64,000 bases of DNA from Pseudomonas viridiflava (GTDB taxonomy: Bacteria > Pseudomonadota > Gammaproteobacteria > Pseudomonadales > Pseudomonadaceae): contig NZ_UTHA01000014.1 in the NCBI RefSeq assembly GCF_900582195.1, forward strand, positions 62,001 to 126,000. Direction: 5' to 3'. A program made the position numbers and the translations under genes. The notes under the pieces were generated by a model that searched no databases, was not told the origin of the DNA, and was given only the letters and a program-made list of their open reading frames with translations. This document shows positions 1-7,517 of this stretch, piece after piece (positions within the stretch are counted from its first letter, which is position 1; each line of letters begins with the position of its first letter).

Positions 1-1441
1 GCACTGGATCATCGCCGACCTGGCGATCTGGATGGCCGGGCACGTCTCCGTTCCGTTGTATCCCAATCTCACCGCCGACTCAGTGGCGCAAGTGCTCAAT
101 CATTCGGAAAGCGTCCTGGCGTTTATTGGCAAGCTCGACGACTGGCCGGGCATGTCCAAAGGTGTGCCGGCGGATCTGCCGACCATCAGCCTGCCGCTGC
201 ACCCGCCCGGGGATTTCGATTTCAGCTGGGCCGACTTGCAGCGCAGCTCACCGATTCAGGACGATCCGCGCCCGGCGGCCGAGCAGCTGGCGACGATTAT
301 CTACACCTCCGGCACCACCGGCCTGCCCAAAGGCGTGATGCACAGTTTTGCCAATCTGGGTTTCGCCACGACACGCGGCACGCAACTGTTCGGGCTTAAC
401 GAGAACGACCGGCTGCTGTCGTACCTGCCGCTGTGCCATGTCGCCGAGCGGATGTTCGTGGAACTGGCGTCCATCTATACCGGGCAAACCGTGTTCTTTG
501 CCGAGAGCCTCGACACCTTCATCACCGATCTGAAGCGTGCGCGGCCAACCGCGATGTTCGGCGTGCCGCGGATCTGGACCAAATTCCAGATGGGCGTGTA
601 CAGCAAGATTCCGGCGAAGCGTCTGGATTTTCTCCTTGGCCTGCCATTCATTGGCAAACGGGTCGGGCACAAAGTGCTGGCGGGCCTGGGGCTGGACGCC
701 TTGCGCGTGGCGCTGTCCGGCGCTGCTCCGGTGCCGCAGACGTTGCTCGCCTGGTATCAGAAACTCGGCCTCGGTGTACTGGAGGTCTATGGCATGACCG
801 AGGGCTGCGGTTACTCGCACATCTGCCTGCCGGGGCAATACAAGCAGGGCTGGATTGGCAAGCCATGCCCGGATGTCGAGGTGCGCATCGATGAGCTGGG
901 CGAGGTGCAGGTGCGCAGTCAGGCGAACATGCTCGGCTACTTCAAGGAACCGCAGAAAACCGCCGAGACCCTGACCGGGGACGGCTTTCTGCGCACCGGC
1001 GACAAGGGTGAGCAGGATGCCGAAGGGCGCTTGCGCCTGACCGGTCGACTCAAGGAAATCTTCAAGACCAGCAAGGGCAAATACGTCGCCCCGGCGCCGA
1101 TCGAAAATCGCCTGGCCGTGCATTCACGCATCGAACAAGTGTGCGTGGTCGGTGACGGCTTGAGTGCGCCGTTGGGGTTGTGTGTGCTGTCGAGCGTCAA
1201 TCAGGAGGAGGGGCGGGCGAGTCTGCATTCGAGCCTGGAAAAACTCCTGGAGGAGGTCAACGCCGTGCTCGACAAGCACGAACGCCTGCGTCGACTGGTG
1301 GTGGTCAAGGACAGTTGGGCGGTGGAAAACGGCTTCCTCACGCCGACGTTGAAGATCAAGCGCAATGTCATCGAAGACACTTATGGCGCGCGTTTCGAAG
1401 AATGGAGCGAGCACAGCGAAGCGGTGCTGTGGCAGGATTGA
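1..1441 (+). CDS. AMP-binding acyl-CoA synthetase (5' end missing)
   Basis: Adenylate-forming ligase that would activate a fatty or other carboxylic acid with ATP and CoA. The reading frame is open at the window edge (first full codon at base 2), so the N-terminus lies outside; about 480 residues remain. The phosphate-binding motif YTSGTTGLPKG sits near residue 100 of the visible part, followed by the A5-type motif EVYGMTEG and the A7/A8 region TGDKGEQDAEGRLRLTGR. The layout (long insert, LPLCHVAER) fits long-chain acyl-CoA synthetases. A hotdog thioesterase follows 31 bases downstream on the same strand, a pairing that suggests acyl-CoA turnover. The exact substrate cannot be told. Confidence 0.9.
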   Translation, partial: HWIIADLAIWMAGHVSVPLYPNLTADSVAQVLNHSESVLAFIGKLDDWPGMSKGVPADLPTISLPLHPPGDFDFSWADLQRSSPIQDDPRPAAEQLATIIYTSGTTGLPKGVMHSFANLGFATTRGTQLFGLNENDRLLSYLPLCHVAERMFVELASIYTGQTVFFAESLDTFITDLKRARPTAMFGVPRIWTKFQMGVYSKIPAKRLDFLLGLPFIGKRVGHKVLAGLGLDALRVALSGAAPVPQTLLAWYQKLGLGVLEVYGMTEGCGYSHICLPGQYKQGWIGKPCPDVEVRIDELGEVQVRSQANMLGYFKEPQKTAETLTGDGFLRTGDKGEQDAEGRLRLTGRLKEIFKTSKGKYVAPAPIENRLAVHSRIEQVCVVGDGLSAPLGLCVLSSVNQEEGRASLHSSLEKLLEEVNAVLDKHERLRRLVVVKDSWAVENGFLTPTLKIKRNVIEDTYGARFEEWSEHSEAVLWQD

Positions 1442-1472
1442 GCGACCACTAAAACAACAAAGGAAGTCTGCG

Positions 1473-1916
1473 ATGAGTTTGTGGCGTACCACTCCCGACA
1501 TCGAGCAGTTGAACGCGATCCAGAAGAACACCATCGGCGAAGTGCTGGACATCCGCTTCGAAGCATTCGACGAAGCGTCGCTGACCGCGAGCATGGTCAT
1601 CGACCAGCGCACCCATCAGCCCTACGGCTTGCTGCACGGCGGCGCCTCGGTGGTACTGGCGGAAACCGTCGGTTCGATGGCCAGTTATCTATGCATCGAT
1701 GCCAGCAAGTTTTATTGCGTCGGCCTTGAGATCAACGCCAACCATTTGCGCGGCTTGCGTAGTGGGCGGGTGACGGCGGTGGCCAAGCCTATTCATATTG
1801 GTCGCACCACCCATGTATGGGACATTCGCTTGACCAGCGATGAAGGCAAGGCCAGTTGTGTGTCGCGGCTGACGATGGCAGTGGTGCCGTTGGGTGAGCA
1901 GCCGCCGGCGCGTTGA
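1473..1916 (+). CDS. Hotdog-fold PaaI/YdiI-type thioesterase
   Basis: 147-residue cytoplasmic acyl-CoA thioesterase of the PaaI/MenI-like family, which hydrolyses acyl- or aroyl-CoA. The core QPYGLLHGGASVVLAETVGS near residue 50 carries the family's HGG motif and catalytic Glu, and NHLRGLRSGRV is the typical second strand pair. The start at the ATG preceded by AGGAAG (spacing 6) gives the usual family length; an upstream in-frame ATG would overlap the ligase. It lies just after the acyl-CoA ligase, presumably in the same transcript. Specificity unknown. Confidence 0.9.
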   Translation: MSLWRTTPDIEQLNAIQKNTIGEVLDIRFEAFDEASLTASMVIDQRTHQPYGLLHGGASVVLAETVGSMASYLCIDASKFYCVGLEINANHLRGLRSGRVTAVAKPIHIGRTTHVWDIRLTSDEGKASCVSRLTMAVVPLGEQPPAR

Positions 1917-2036
1917 TTACCGATTTGCCCATAGTTTTGACCTGACTGTCATCATTCCTGGCAGTTACGGTCATTGCTGTAAGGCGCGGTCTTACGGACA
2001 ATCAACGCCACGTTTCCCGCTCATGGATTTGCCCGT

Positions 2037-2843
2037 ATGTCGCAACCAATCTTTTTCGCCCACGCCAACGGGTTTCCCTCGGGCACCTATGGCAAGTTGT
2101 TCGCGGCGCTGGCGCCCGAGTACCGGGTTGCGCATCTGGAGCAGCACGCCCATGACCCGCGCTTCCCGGCGGATGACAACTGGTACAACCTTGTCGATGA
2201 GCTGATCCACCATTTGCAGCAGCAGGATCAGCCAGTCTGGGGTGTCGGCCATTCCTTCGGTGGCGTCTTGCACTTGCACGCAGCGCTGCGTTGCCCGGAG
2301 CTGTATCGCGGCGTGGTGATGCTCGATTCGCCGGTGCTGACCCGCACCGATCAGTGGGTAATCCGTGCGGCCAAGCGCTTTGGTTTCATCGACAAGCTGA
2401 CTCCGGCCGGCCGCACCCTTGGCCGGCGCGAAGAGTTTGCCGATCTCGACAGCGCGCGCAGCTACTTTGCCGGTAAAACATTGTTTCGCGGTTTTGATCC
2501 GGAGTGCTTTGATGCCTACCTGAAACACGGTTTGCATCAGGTCGGCGACAAATTGCGCCTGCGCTTCGATCCGGCGACCGAAATCAGCATCTATCGCGGC
2601 GTGCCCCACACGAGCCCTGGTCGCACCCGACAACTGCAGGTGCCGCTGGCAGTGGTGCGCGGGCACACGAGTCGTGTGGTCATGCGCCATCACACCCGTT
2701 TCGTTTCGCGTCTGGCCCAAGGCGAGGCACTCAGCATGCCTGGCGGGCACATGTTTCCACTCGAACGACCGCAGGACACCGCACGGTTGTTGAAGAGTCT
2801 GTTTACCCGTTGGGAAAACCGCCAGGACAAGGATTGCGCATGA
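2037..2843 (+). CDS. Alpha/beta hydrolase (first of a coupled pair)
   Basis: 268-residue alpha/beta-fold hydrolase. The nucleophile elbow GHSFGG (Ser near residue 73) and the C-terminal SMPGGHMFPLERP (catalytic His) are present, with an early HANGFPSGTYGK oxyanion-hole segment. No signal peptide, so cytoplasmic. Its stop codon overlaps the start of the next hydrolase (ATGA), which implies translational coupling. Substrate unknown; with the upstream ligase and thioesterase an ester or thioester substrate is plausible but not shown. About 120 bases separate it from the thioesterase, so it may have its own promoter. Confidence 0.87.
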   Translation: MSQPIFFAHANGFPSGTYGKLFAALAPEYRVAHLEQHAHDPRFPADDNWYNLVDELIHHLQQQDQPVWGVGHSFGGVLHLHAALRCPELYRGVVMLDSPVLTRTDQWVIRAAKRFGFIDKLTPAGRTLGRREEFADLDSARSYFAGKTLFRGFDPECFDAYLKHGLHQVGDKLRLRFDPATEISIYRGVPHTSPGRTRQLQVPLAVVRGHTSRVVMRHHTRFVSRLAQGEALSMPGGHMFPLERPQDTARLLKSLFTRWENRQDKDCA

Positions 2844-3694
2844 GTCCGACCTTCGAAGAAGTGCGCCTGAGCCTGCCGCATATCGAACTGGCTGCGCATT
2901 TGTTCGGGCCTGAGGACGGTTTGCCGGTGATCGCGCTGCATGGCTGGCTCGACAATGCCAACAGCTTCGCCCGTTTGGCACCGAAGCTCAAAGGTTTGCG
3001 CATCATTGCTTTGGACATGGCCGGGCACGGGCATTCCGGGCATCGACCGAACGGTGCCGGCTATGCGCTGTGGGACTACGCCCATGATGTGCTGCAGGTT
3101 GCCGAGCAACTGGGCTGGAAACGTTTCGGCCTGCTCGGGCATTCGATGGGCGCTATCGTTTCAATGGTGCTGGCGGGGTCGCTGCCGGAGCGCATCAGTC
3201 ATCTGGCACTGATTGACGGCGTGATTCCTCCTACAGACAAAGGCGAAAACGCCGCCGAGCGCATGGGCATGGCCCTGCAAGCGCAACTGGATCTGCGCGA
3301 TAAACGCAAGCCGGTCTACAACACCCTCGACCGCGCTATCGAAGCGCGCATGAAAGGTCTGGTCGCAGTCAGCCGCGAGGCGGCTGAACTATTGGCCCAG
3401 CGCGGTTTGATGCCGGTACCTGGCGGTTACACCTGGCGCACCGACAATCGCCTGACTCTGCCGTCGCCGCTGCGCCTGACCGAGGAACAGGCGATGGCTT
3501 TCGCGTTGCGGGTCAGTTGTCCTGCGCATCTGGTGGTTGCGGCTGATGGCATGCTGGCCAAACATCCCGAGCTGCTGGAGCGTCTGCCCTTTAGCCGGGA
3601 ACAGTTGGCGGGCGGGCACCATTTGCACCTGAATGATGAGGTCGGGGCCGACCTTGTCGCAGACTGTTTCAATCGGTTCTTCGCCATTCCTTGA
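2840..3694 (+). CDS. Alpha/beta hydrolase (second of a coupled pair)
   Basis: 284-residue alpha/beta hydrolase, different in sequence from its neighbour. HGWLDNANSF supplies the oxyanion hole, GHSMGA is the nucleophile elbow (Ser near residue 106), and GGHHLHLN near the C-terminus contains the likely catalytic His. The ATG overlaps the previous gene's TGA by four bases, so the two proteins are probably made together. An in-frame ATG 30 bases upstream exists but lies inside the first hydrolase. No secretion signal. Function not assignable beyond the fold. Confidence 0.87.
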   Translation: MSPTFEEVRLSLPHIELAAHLFGPEDGLPVIALHGWLDNANSFARLAPKLKGLRIIALDMAGHGHSGHRPNGAGYALWDYAHDVLQVAEQLGWKRFGLLGHSMGAIVSMVLAGSLPERISHLALIDGVIPPTDKGENAAERMGMALQAQLDLRDKRKPVYNTLDRAIEARMKGLVAVSREAAELLAQRGLMPVPGGYTWRTDNRLTLPSPLRLTEEQAMAFALRVSCPAHLVVAADGMLAKHPELLERLPFSREQLAGGHHLHLNDEVGADLVADCFNRFFAIP

Positions 3695-3747
3695 CTTGCT
3701 GCGGGCAACTGTCGAGGCTGGTCGGGTTGAAATGGGAGACAACCACG

Positions 3748-3801
3748 ATGGATTTCTACACCGCTGCGACCTCGAATCATCCAGTCATGCCGATCCGATG
3801 A
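3748..3801 (+). CDS. Possible 17-residue leader ORF
   Basis: A short frame begins with ATG after a good GGGAG site (spacing 9) and ends in a TGA that overlaps the ATG of the DUF4892 gene (ATGA). That downstream ATG has no Shine-Dalgarno of its own. The peptide (MDFYTAATSNHPVMPIR) has no known motif. The arrangement suggests ribosomes reach the DUF4892 start by coupling. A longer DUF4892 start at base 3732 is the main alternative. Confidence 0.35.
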   Translation: MDFYTAATSNHPVMPIR

Positions 3802-4616
3802 GCCTGACTATGCGGTCACTCAGTCTGTTGGCACTGTGCTGTTTCAGTACCGTTTCGTTCGCCGCCGATGTGCCGGGCAGTCAGGATCTGCAGATCGTGC
3901 CGCGTCTGGCCGATGCGCAAATTGTCGACTATCGCCCTGCAGTTGAGCTTGAGCGGATTTATCCGCTGGGTTCGATCCGCAAGATCAGCGGGCAACTGCG
4001 CTTCGACGGCCAGGTCACCGCCCGTGGCCAGACCACTTCGGTGACCTACGAATTGCCCCCCGAACACTCCGCCACTGAAGCCTTTACCGCTGCTCGCGAA
4101 GCCCTGCAAAAACAGGAAGCCGAATTGCTGTTCTGGTGTCAGGCGCGTGATTGCGGCGAAAGCAGCCTGTGGGCCAACGAGGTGTTCGGAAACGCCAAAC
4201 TGTATGGCGCCGACGAGCAACAGGCCTACCTGCTGTTGAGGCTGGCCGCGCCGCGCGACAACACGCTGGTGGCGCTTTACAGCATCACTCGTGGCAATCG
4301 CAAAGCCTATCTGCATGTCGAGCAGTTCGAAGCGGTTGCACCGCTGGGTGAGTTGCTGCCGACCTCGGCGACCTTGTTGCGTCAGCTCAAAAGCACCGGT
4401 GAGCTGGATTTTCCTGATCGGGTGAATGAGCCGGATGCCACCTGGCTGCGGCTGATTTCCCGTGGTCTCAATCTCGACACGACATTGCGGGTGACGGTAT
4501 CCGGGCCCAAGGCCGAAGCCTGGCGTCAGGCGTTGATCAATCAAGGGGTGCGGGCGGCCCGCATGGAAACCGGCAGTGTCGAAGGCTCTGGCCTGCGCAT
4601 CGATCTGTTGCGTTAA
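3798..4616 (+). CDS. DUF4892 family secreted protein
   Basis: 272 residues. An N-terminal signal peptide is clear: MRSLSLLALCCFSTVSFA followed by AD, giving cleavage near residue 23, so the mature protein is periplasmic. The rest resembles the Pseudomonas DUF4892 family, with two conserved Cys in LLFWCQARDCGESS and a C-terminal YSITRGNRKAYLHVE segment. No catalytic motif is recognised. The second in-frame ATG (base 3810) would give the tidiest signal peptide. It follows the hydrolase pair after about 100 bases. Biochemical role unknown. Confidence 0.8.
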   Translation: MSLTMRSLSLLALCCFSTVSFAADVPGSQDLQIVPRLADAQIVDYRPAVELERIYPLGSIRKISGQLRFDGQVTARGQTTSVTYELPPEHSATEAFTAAREALQKQEAELLFWCQARDCGESSLWANEVFGNAKLYGADEQQAYLLLRLAAPRDNTLVALYSITRGNRKAYLHVEQFEAVAPLGELLPTSATLLRQLKSTGELDFPDRVNEPDATWLRLISRGLNLDTTLRVTVSGPKAEAWRQALINQGVRAARMETGSVEGSGLRIDLLR

Positions 4617-4685
4617 GCTGTTTCAGGCGAGCACGAACCGCGTGTTCGCCTACTCTTTGCCTGACTGACTTTTTCGAGACTCAAC

Positions 4686-5738
4686 ATGCTCAATAACGAT
4701 CGCCTGCTGGTGCAGATCCTGCTGCTGGTGTTGTTTGGTGCCAGCCTGTGGGTAATGGCGCCGTTCTGGTCGGCACTGTTCTGGGGCGCGGTGCTGGCGT
4801 TCGCCAGTTGGCCGCTGATGCGCCTGTTGACCCGTTGGCTCAATGGCCGTGAGTCGCTGGCTGCGGCGATCCTGACGCTGGGCTGGATGTTATTGGTGGC
4901 CGCACCGCTGGTGTGGCTGGGGTTCAACCTGGCCGATCATGTACGTGACGCCACGGCGTTCATCAAGGATGTGCAGGTCGACGGTCTGCCGGAAGCGCCG
5001 GCCTGGCTGGGGGCCGTGCCGTTTGTTGGTGAACGGCTGGTGGGACTGTGGGACAGCATCGATCAGCAAGGTGCGGCGCTGATGATTTCGGTCAAGCCGT
5101 ATCTGGGGCAGGTCGGTAACTGGCTGCTGGCGCGCAGTGCGCAGATTGGCGGCGGGATTCTCGAGCTGACGCTGAGCATTGTCTTTGTGTTCTTTTTCTA
5201 TCGCGACGGGCCGCGACTGGCGGCGTTTGTGCACAGTCTGCTGGAGCGTCTGATCGGTGATCGCGCCGGGTATTACATCGAATTGGTCGCCGGTACGGTG
5301 CAACGGGTGGTCAACGGGGTGATCGGGACGGCAGCGGCGCAGGCGGTTCTGGCGTTGATCGGGTTTTTGATTGCCGGGGTTCCGGGGGCGCTGGTGCTCG
5401 GGATTGTCACCTTCCTGTTGAGTCTGATTCCGATGGGGCCGCCATTGGTGTGGGTGCCGGCCACGGCCTGGCTGGCGTGGAAGGGTGAGTATGGGATGGC
5501 GGTGTTTCTCGGGATCTGGGGGACGTTCATCATCAGTGGCGTGGACAACGTGCTCAAGCCGTATCTGATCAGTCGCGGGGGGAATTTGCCGTTGGTGATT
5601 GTGTTGCTTGGGGTGTTTGGCGGGTTGATTGCGTTTGGGTTTATCGGGTTGTTTATCGGGCCTACGTTGTTGGCGGTGGCTTATAGTTTGTTGACGGATT
5701 GGAGCAAGAGTCAGGGGCGGGTTGAGGAGCGGCGCTAG
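4686..5738 (+). CDS. AI-2E family transporter (PerM/TqsA-like)
   Basis: 350-residue inner-membrane protein with about seven to eight hydrophobic segments: a pair at residues 8-45, one near 60-80, one near 155-175, then a cluster from 205 to 335. The arrangement and the C-terminal GNLPLVIVLLGVFGGLIAFG motif are typical of the AI-2E exporter (UPF0118) family, whose members export AI-2, auxin or sodium depending on the protein. The substrate here is unknown. The last 200 bases are very rich in G and T at silent sites compared with the start of the gene, just before a repeat cluster. Confidence 0.87.
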   Translation: MLNNDRLLVQILLLVLFGASLWVMAPFWSALFWGAVLAFASWPLMRLLTRWLNGRESLAAAILTLGWMLLVAAPLVWLGFNLADHVRDATAFIKDVQVDGLPEAPAWLGAVPFVGERLVGLWDSIDQQGAALMISVKPYLGQVGNWLLARSAQIGGGILELTLSIVFVFFFYRDGPRLAAFVHSLLERLIGDRAGYYIELVAGTVQRVVNGVIGTAAAQAVLALIGFLIAGVPGALVLGIVTFLLSLIPMGPPLVWVPATAWLAWKGEYGMAVFLGIWGTFIISGVDNVLKPYLISRGGNLPLVIVLLGVFGGLIAFGFIGLFIGPTLLAVAYSLLTDWSKSQGRVEERR

Positions 5739-5764
5739 CGGTTTTGGGTTTTGGGTTTGGGTGA

Positions 5765-6083
5765 ATATCCGTTGCTGCGGTAACGGCGGCTTAGGGTTCC
5801 GCCCTTACGGCGGGTCACTTTTTCCAAACGCCGAAAAAGTAACCAAAAAGGCTTGCTCCTACGTCCGGCCCGCTCGCTAAAGCTCGGGGTTCCTTCGCTC
5901 CGGGATCGATCCGGGCGCAGCGCCTACGGTTTGCTTCGCTGCACCTCCTCTCGCTGTGTTTGGCTGCGCCAAACGGTCGCTGCGCTCCCACGCCCGGATC
6001 AATCCCTCCACTCAGCCTTCCGACGTCGCCTGTGGATCAAGATCAAAAGCAGGCGAGCTGACACTCGGCCTATTGAGTGGTGA
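5765..6083 (+). repeat. 319-bp structured repeat, copy A
   Basis: Shares end-to-end similarity and equal length with a second copy at 16148-16466. Three hairpins can be drawn: bases 5799-5813 (stem CCGCC/GGCGG, loop CTTAC), 5817-5840 (stem ACTTTTTC/GAAAAAGT, loop CAAACGCC) and 5958-5974 (stem GTTTGGC/GCCAAAC, loop TGC). In the other copy the stems differ in sequence but stay paired, while the first two loops are identical. This indicates selection on structure. It follows the 3' end of the exporter gene, so it may be transcribed as a 3' UTR. An ORF through it is probably not real. Confidence 0.8.
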
Positions 6084-6195
6084 AGAACGGGTGTTCGGCT
6101 TTGGTTTTGTGGTGCTCTTGCCCCACATCGGAACGCCGCCCGCCCAGCCCGCTCCCGAGGGAGAGGGAGCCGATGGTGGGTCTCTCAAAATTTGC

Positions 6196-6401
6196 GTTCA
6201 ACTCGGACTTTCACGTCGGCGTAACTCTACCAAACACCTCGATTAGTCCCCTCTCCCTCTGGGAGAAGGTTAGGGTGAGGGGCTTTTGATCTGTTTCGGA
6301 GTCTGAGTTCAACTCGGTATTTCACGTCGGCGTAACTCGTCAAAACACCTCGATCAGTCCCCTCTCCCTCGGGGAGAGGGCTAGGGTGAGGGGCTTTTGA
6401 T
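6196..6401 (+). repeat. Tandem pair of 111-bp repeats with AGGGTGAGGGG hairpins
   Basis: Two direct units with a 111-base period. Each begins GTTCAACTCGG, continues TTTCACGTCGGCGTAACTC, and ends in a palindromic CCCCTCTCCCTC...GGGAGA..AGGGTGAGGGG segment. Related inverted copies lie at 40478-40654. A further half-copy (CTCCCGAGGGAGAGGGAG) is visible around 6150-6170. These are non-coding dispersed repeats of a kind seen in many pseudomonads; no protein or RNA function is claimed. Confidence 0.75.
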
Positions 6402-6427
6402 TGTCCGCGGCAAATAATGGCGTCGAC

Positions 6428-7282
6428 TCAAGTCGCCACATTCAAATACTTGCCAACCGACGCCGTTTTCTCCAGCGAGTACTGTTTGCTCAGATTGGCA
6501 ATCATGCGGTTCAGCGCTTCAGTGGTGCTCTGGGTCGAAGCGGTCTGCTCTTCCTCCGGTCGTTCTGTCCCAGCCTGTAACGCCGCTTTAAGCTCATCAC
6601 TGCTCACGCCGCCGCTGCTGTCGCTATCGAGAACCTTGAGTAGCGCTGAGCTGGTGTCGGTGTTGGTCGATGAGGTGCTGTCGCTGGTTTGCAGTGCGCT
6701 GCTGAGTTCGGTCGCGGTCACGCTGCCGTCGCCATCGGCGTCGAGTTGGCTGAACAACTCGTCGCTGTTGATTTGAGGTGGTGGAGGCGGTGGCGGGGTC
6801 AGGGTGGCGGTGAGTTCGTCCTGGCTGACGGTGCCGTCCTTGTTCTTGTCTAGGGCGGAGAAGATTTCGTTGCTGTCGACAGTGCTGCCGGCGCTGGTCA
6901 GGCCGCTGCTCAGTTCGTCGCCGCTGATAGCGCCGTCGCCATCGGTGTCGAGGGCGCTGATCAGGGCGTCGGCGAGGTCGGTGTCCGGTGCTTGATCGTG
7001 TGGCGGTGGCGGCGGGGGCGCCATGGCGGTCATTTCTTCGGCGCTGAGGCTGCCGCTGTCGTCGCTGTCCAGATCGCCGAATTGTTTGCTCAGGTTGACC
7101 AGCAGGCCGTCGTCGGATTTCTGCGACAGGGCGCTTTTCAGTTCGTCCTGATCCACAGCGCCGTCGCCGTTGCTGTCGAGTTTGGCGAACAGTTCTTTTT
7201 GCAGTTGCTGGCTGCGGGCGTTTTGCGTGGTGGTGCTGCTGGTGCTGGTATAGCTCGTGTAGTTGCTGACGCTACCGATCAT
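6428..7282 (-). CDS. Six-EF-hand calcium-binding protein with polyproline linkers
   Basis: 284 residues. Six EF-hand loops of canonical spacing can be read at about residues 36, 73, 113, 146, 182 and 220 (for example DSNGDGAVDQDE, DTDGDGAISGDE, DADGDGSVTATE). Runs of six and seven prolines separate loops 2/3 and 4/5. The N-terminus is rich in Ser, Thr and Tyr with no Sec signal, as in XopAW-type calcium-binding type III effectors, although no secretion system is in this window. The ATG at 7282 is preferred over the GTG at 7291 because AGGGAG sits 8 bases before it. The gene lies alone between repeats and a two-component system. Confidence 0.82.
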   Translation of the reverse strand: MIGSVSNYTSYTSTSSTTTQNARSQQLQKELFAKLDSNGDGAVDQDELKSALSQKSDDGLLVNLSKQFGDLDSDDSGSLSAEEMTAMAPPPPPPHDQAPDTDLADALISALDTDGDGAISGDELSSGLTSAGSTVDSNEIFSALDKNKDGTVSQDELTATLTPPPPPPPQINSDELFSQLDADGDGSVTATELSSALQTSDSTSSTNTDTSSALLKVLDSDSSGGVSSDELKAALQAGTERPEEEQTASTQSTTEALNRMIANLSKQYSLEKTASVGKYLNVAT

Positions 7283-7411
7283 CGGACTCACTCCCTGGAA
7301 TGGAAAACCGGTGGGTGTACCGGCTTATGCAGCGTCAGGGCGCAAGTTGTCGGGGGTATGTGGGATTTGTACCGGTGGGTACACACGATGCAATGAGCAC
7401 CGCTGAACCCC

Positions 7412-7500
7412 TGTGGGAGCGAGCTTGTTCGCGAAGAGGCCGGTACATTCACAAGATATGTGGATCAACTGACGTCTTCGCGAGCAGGCTCGCTCCCACA
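7412..7500. repeat. REPIN (inverted REP pair)
   Basis: TGTGGGAGCGAGCTTGTTCGCGA at the left end and its inverted partner ending CTCGCTCCCACA at the right end enclose about 40 bases. This is the usual paired REP unit of fluorescent pseudomonads, mobilised by RAYT transposases elsewhere in such genomes. It sits between the convergent-free 5' side of the EF-hand gene and the 3' end of the sensor kinase gene. Confidence 0.85.
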
Positions 7501-7517
7501 GTTGGTCGGTGGTGTTC

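Noticed and set aside
1992..2981. 329-codon minus-strand frame over the alpha/beta hydrolase
   Set aside because: Shadow; the opposite strand has clear catalytic motifs.
5853..6083. 76-codon frame in repeat copy A as a gene
   Set aside because: Lies in a repeat whose conservation is explained better by structure; no ribosome site. Kept as an open question in the findings.
6196..6401. Tandem units as a CRISPR array
   Set aside because: Only two 111-base units, internal palindromes, no unique spacers and no cas genes.
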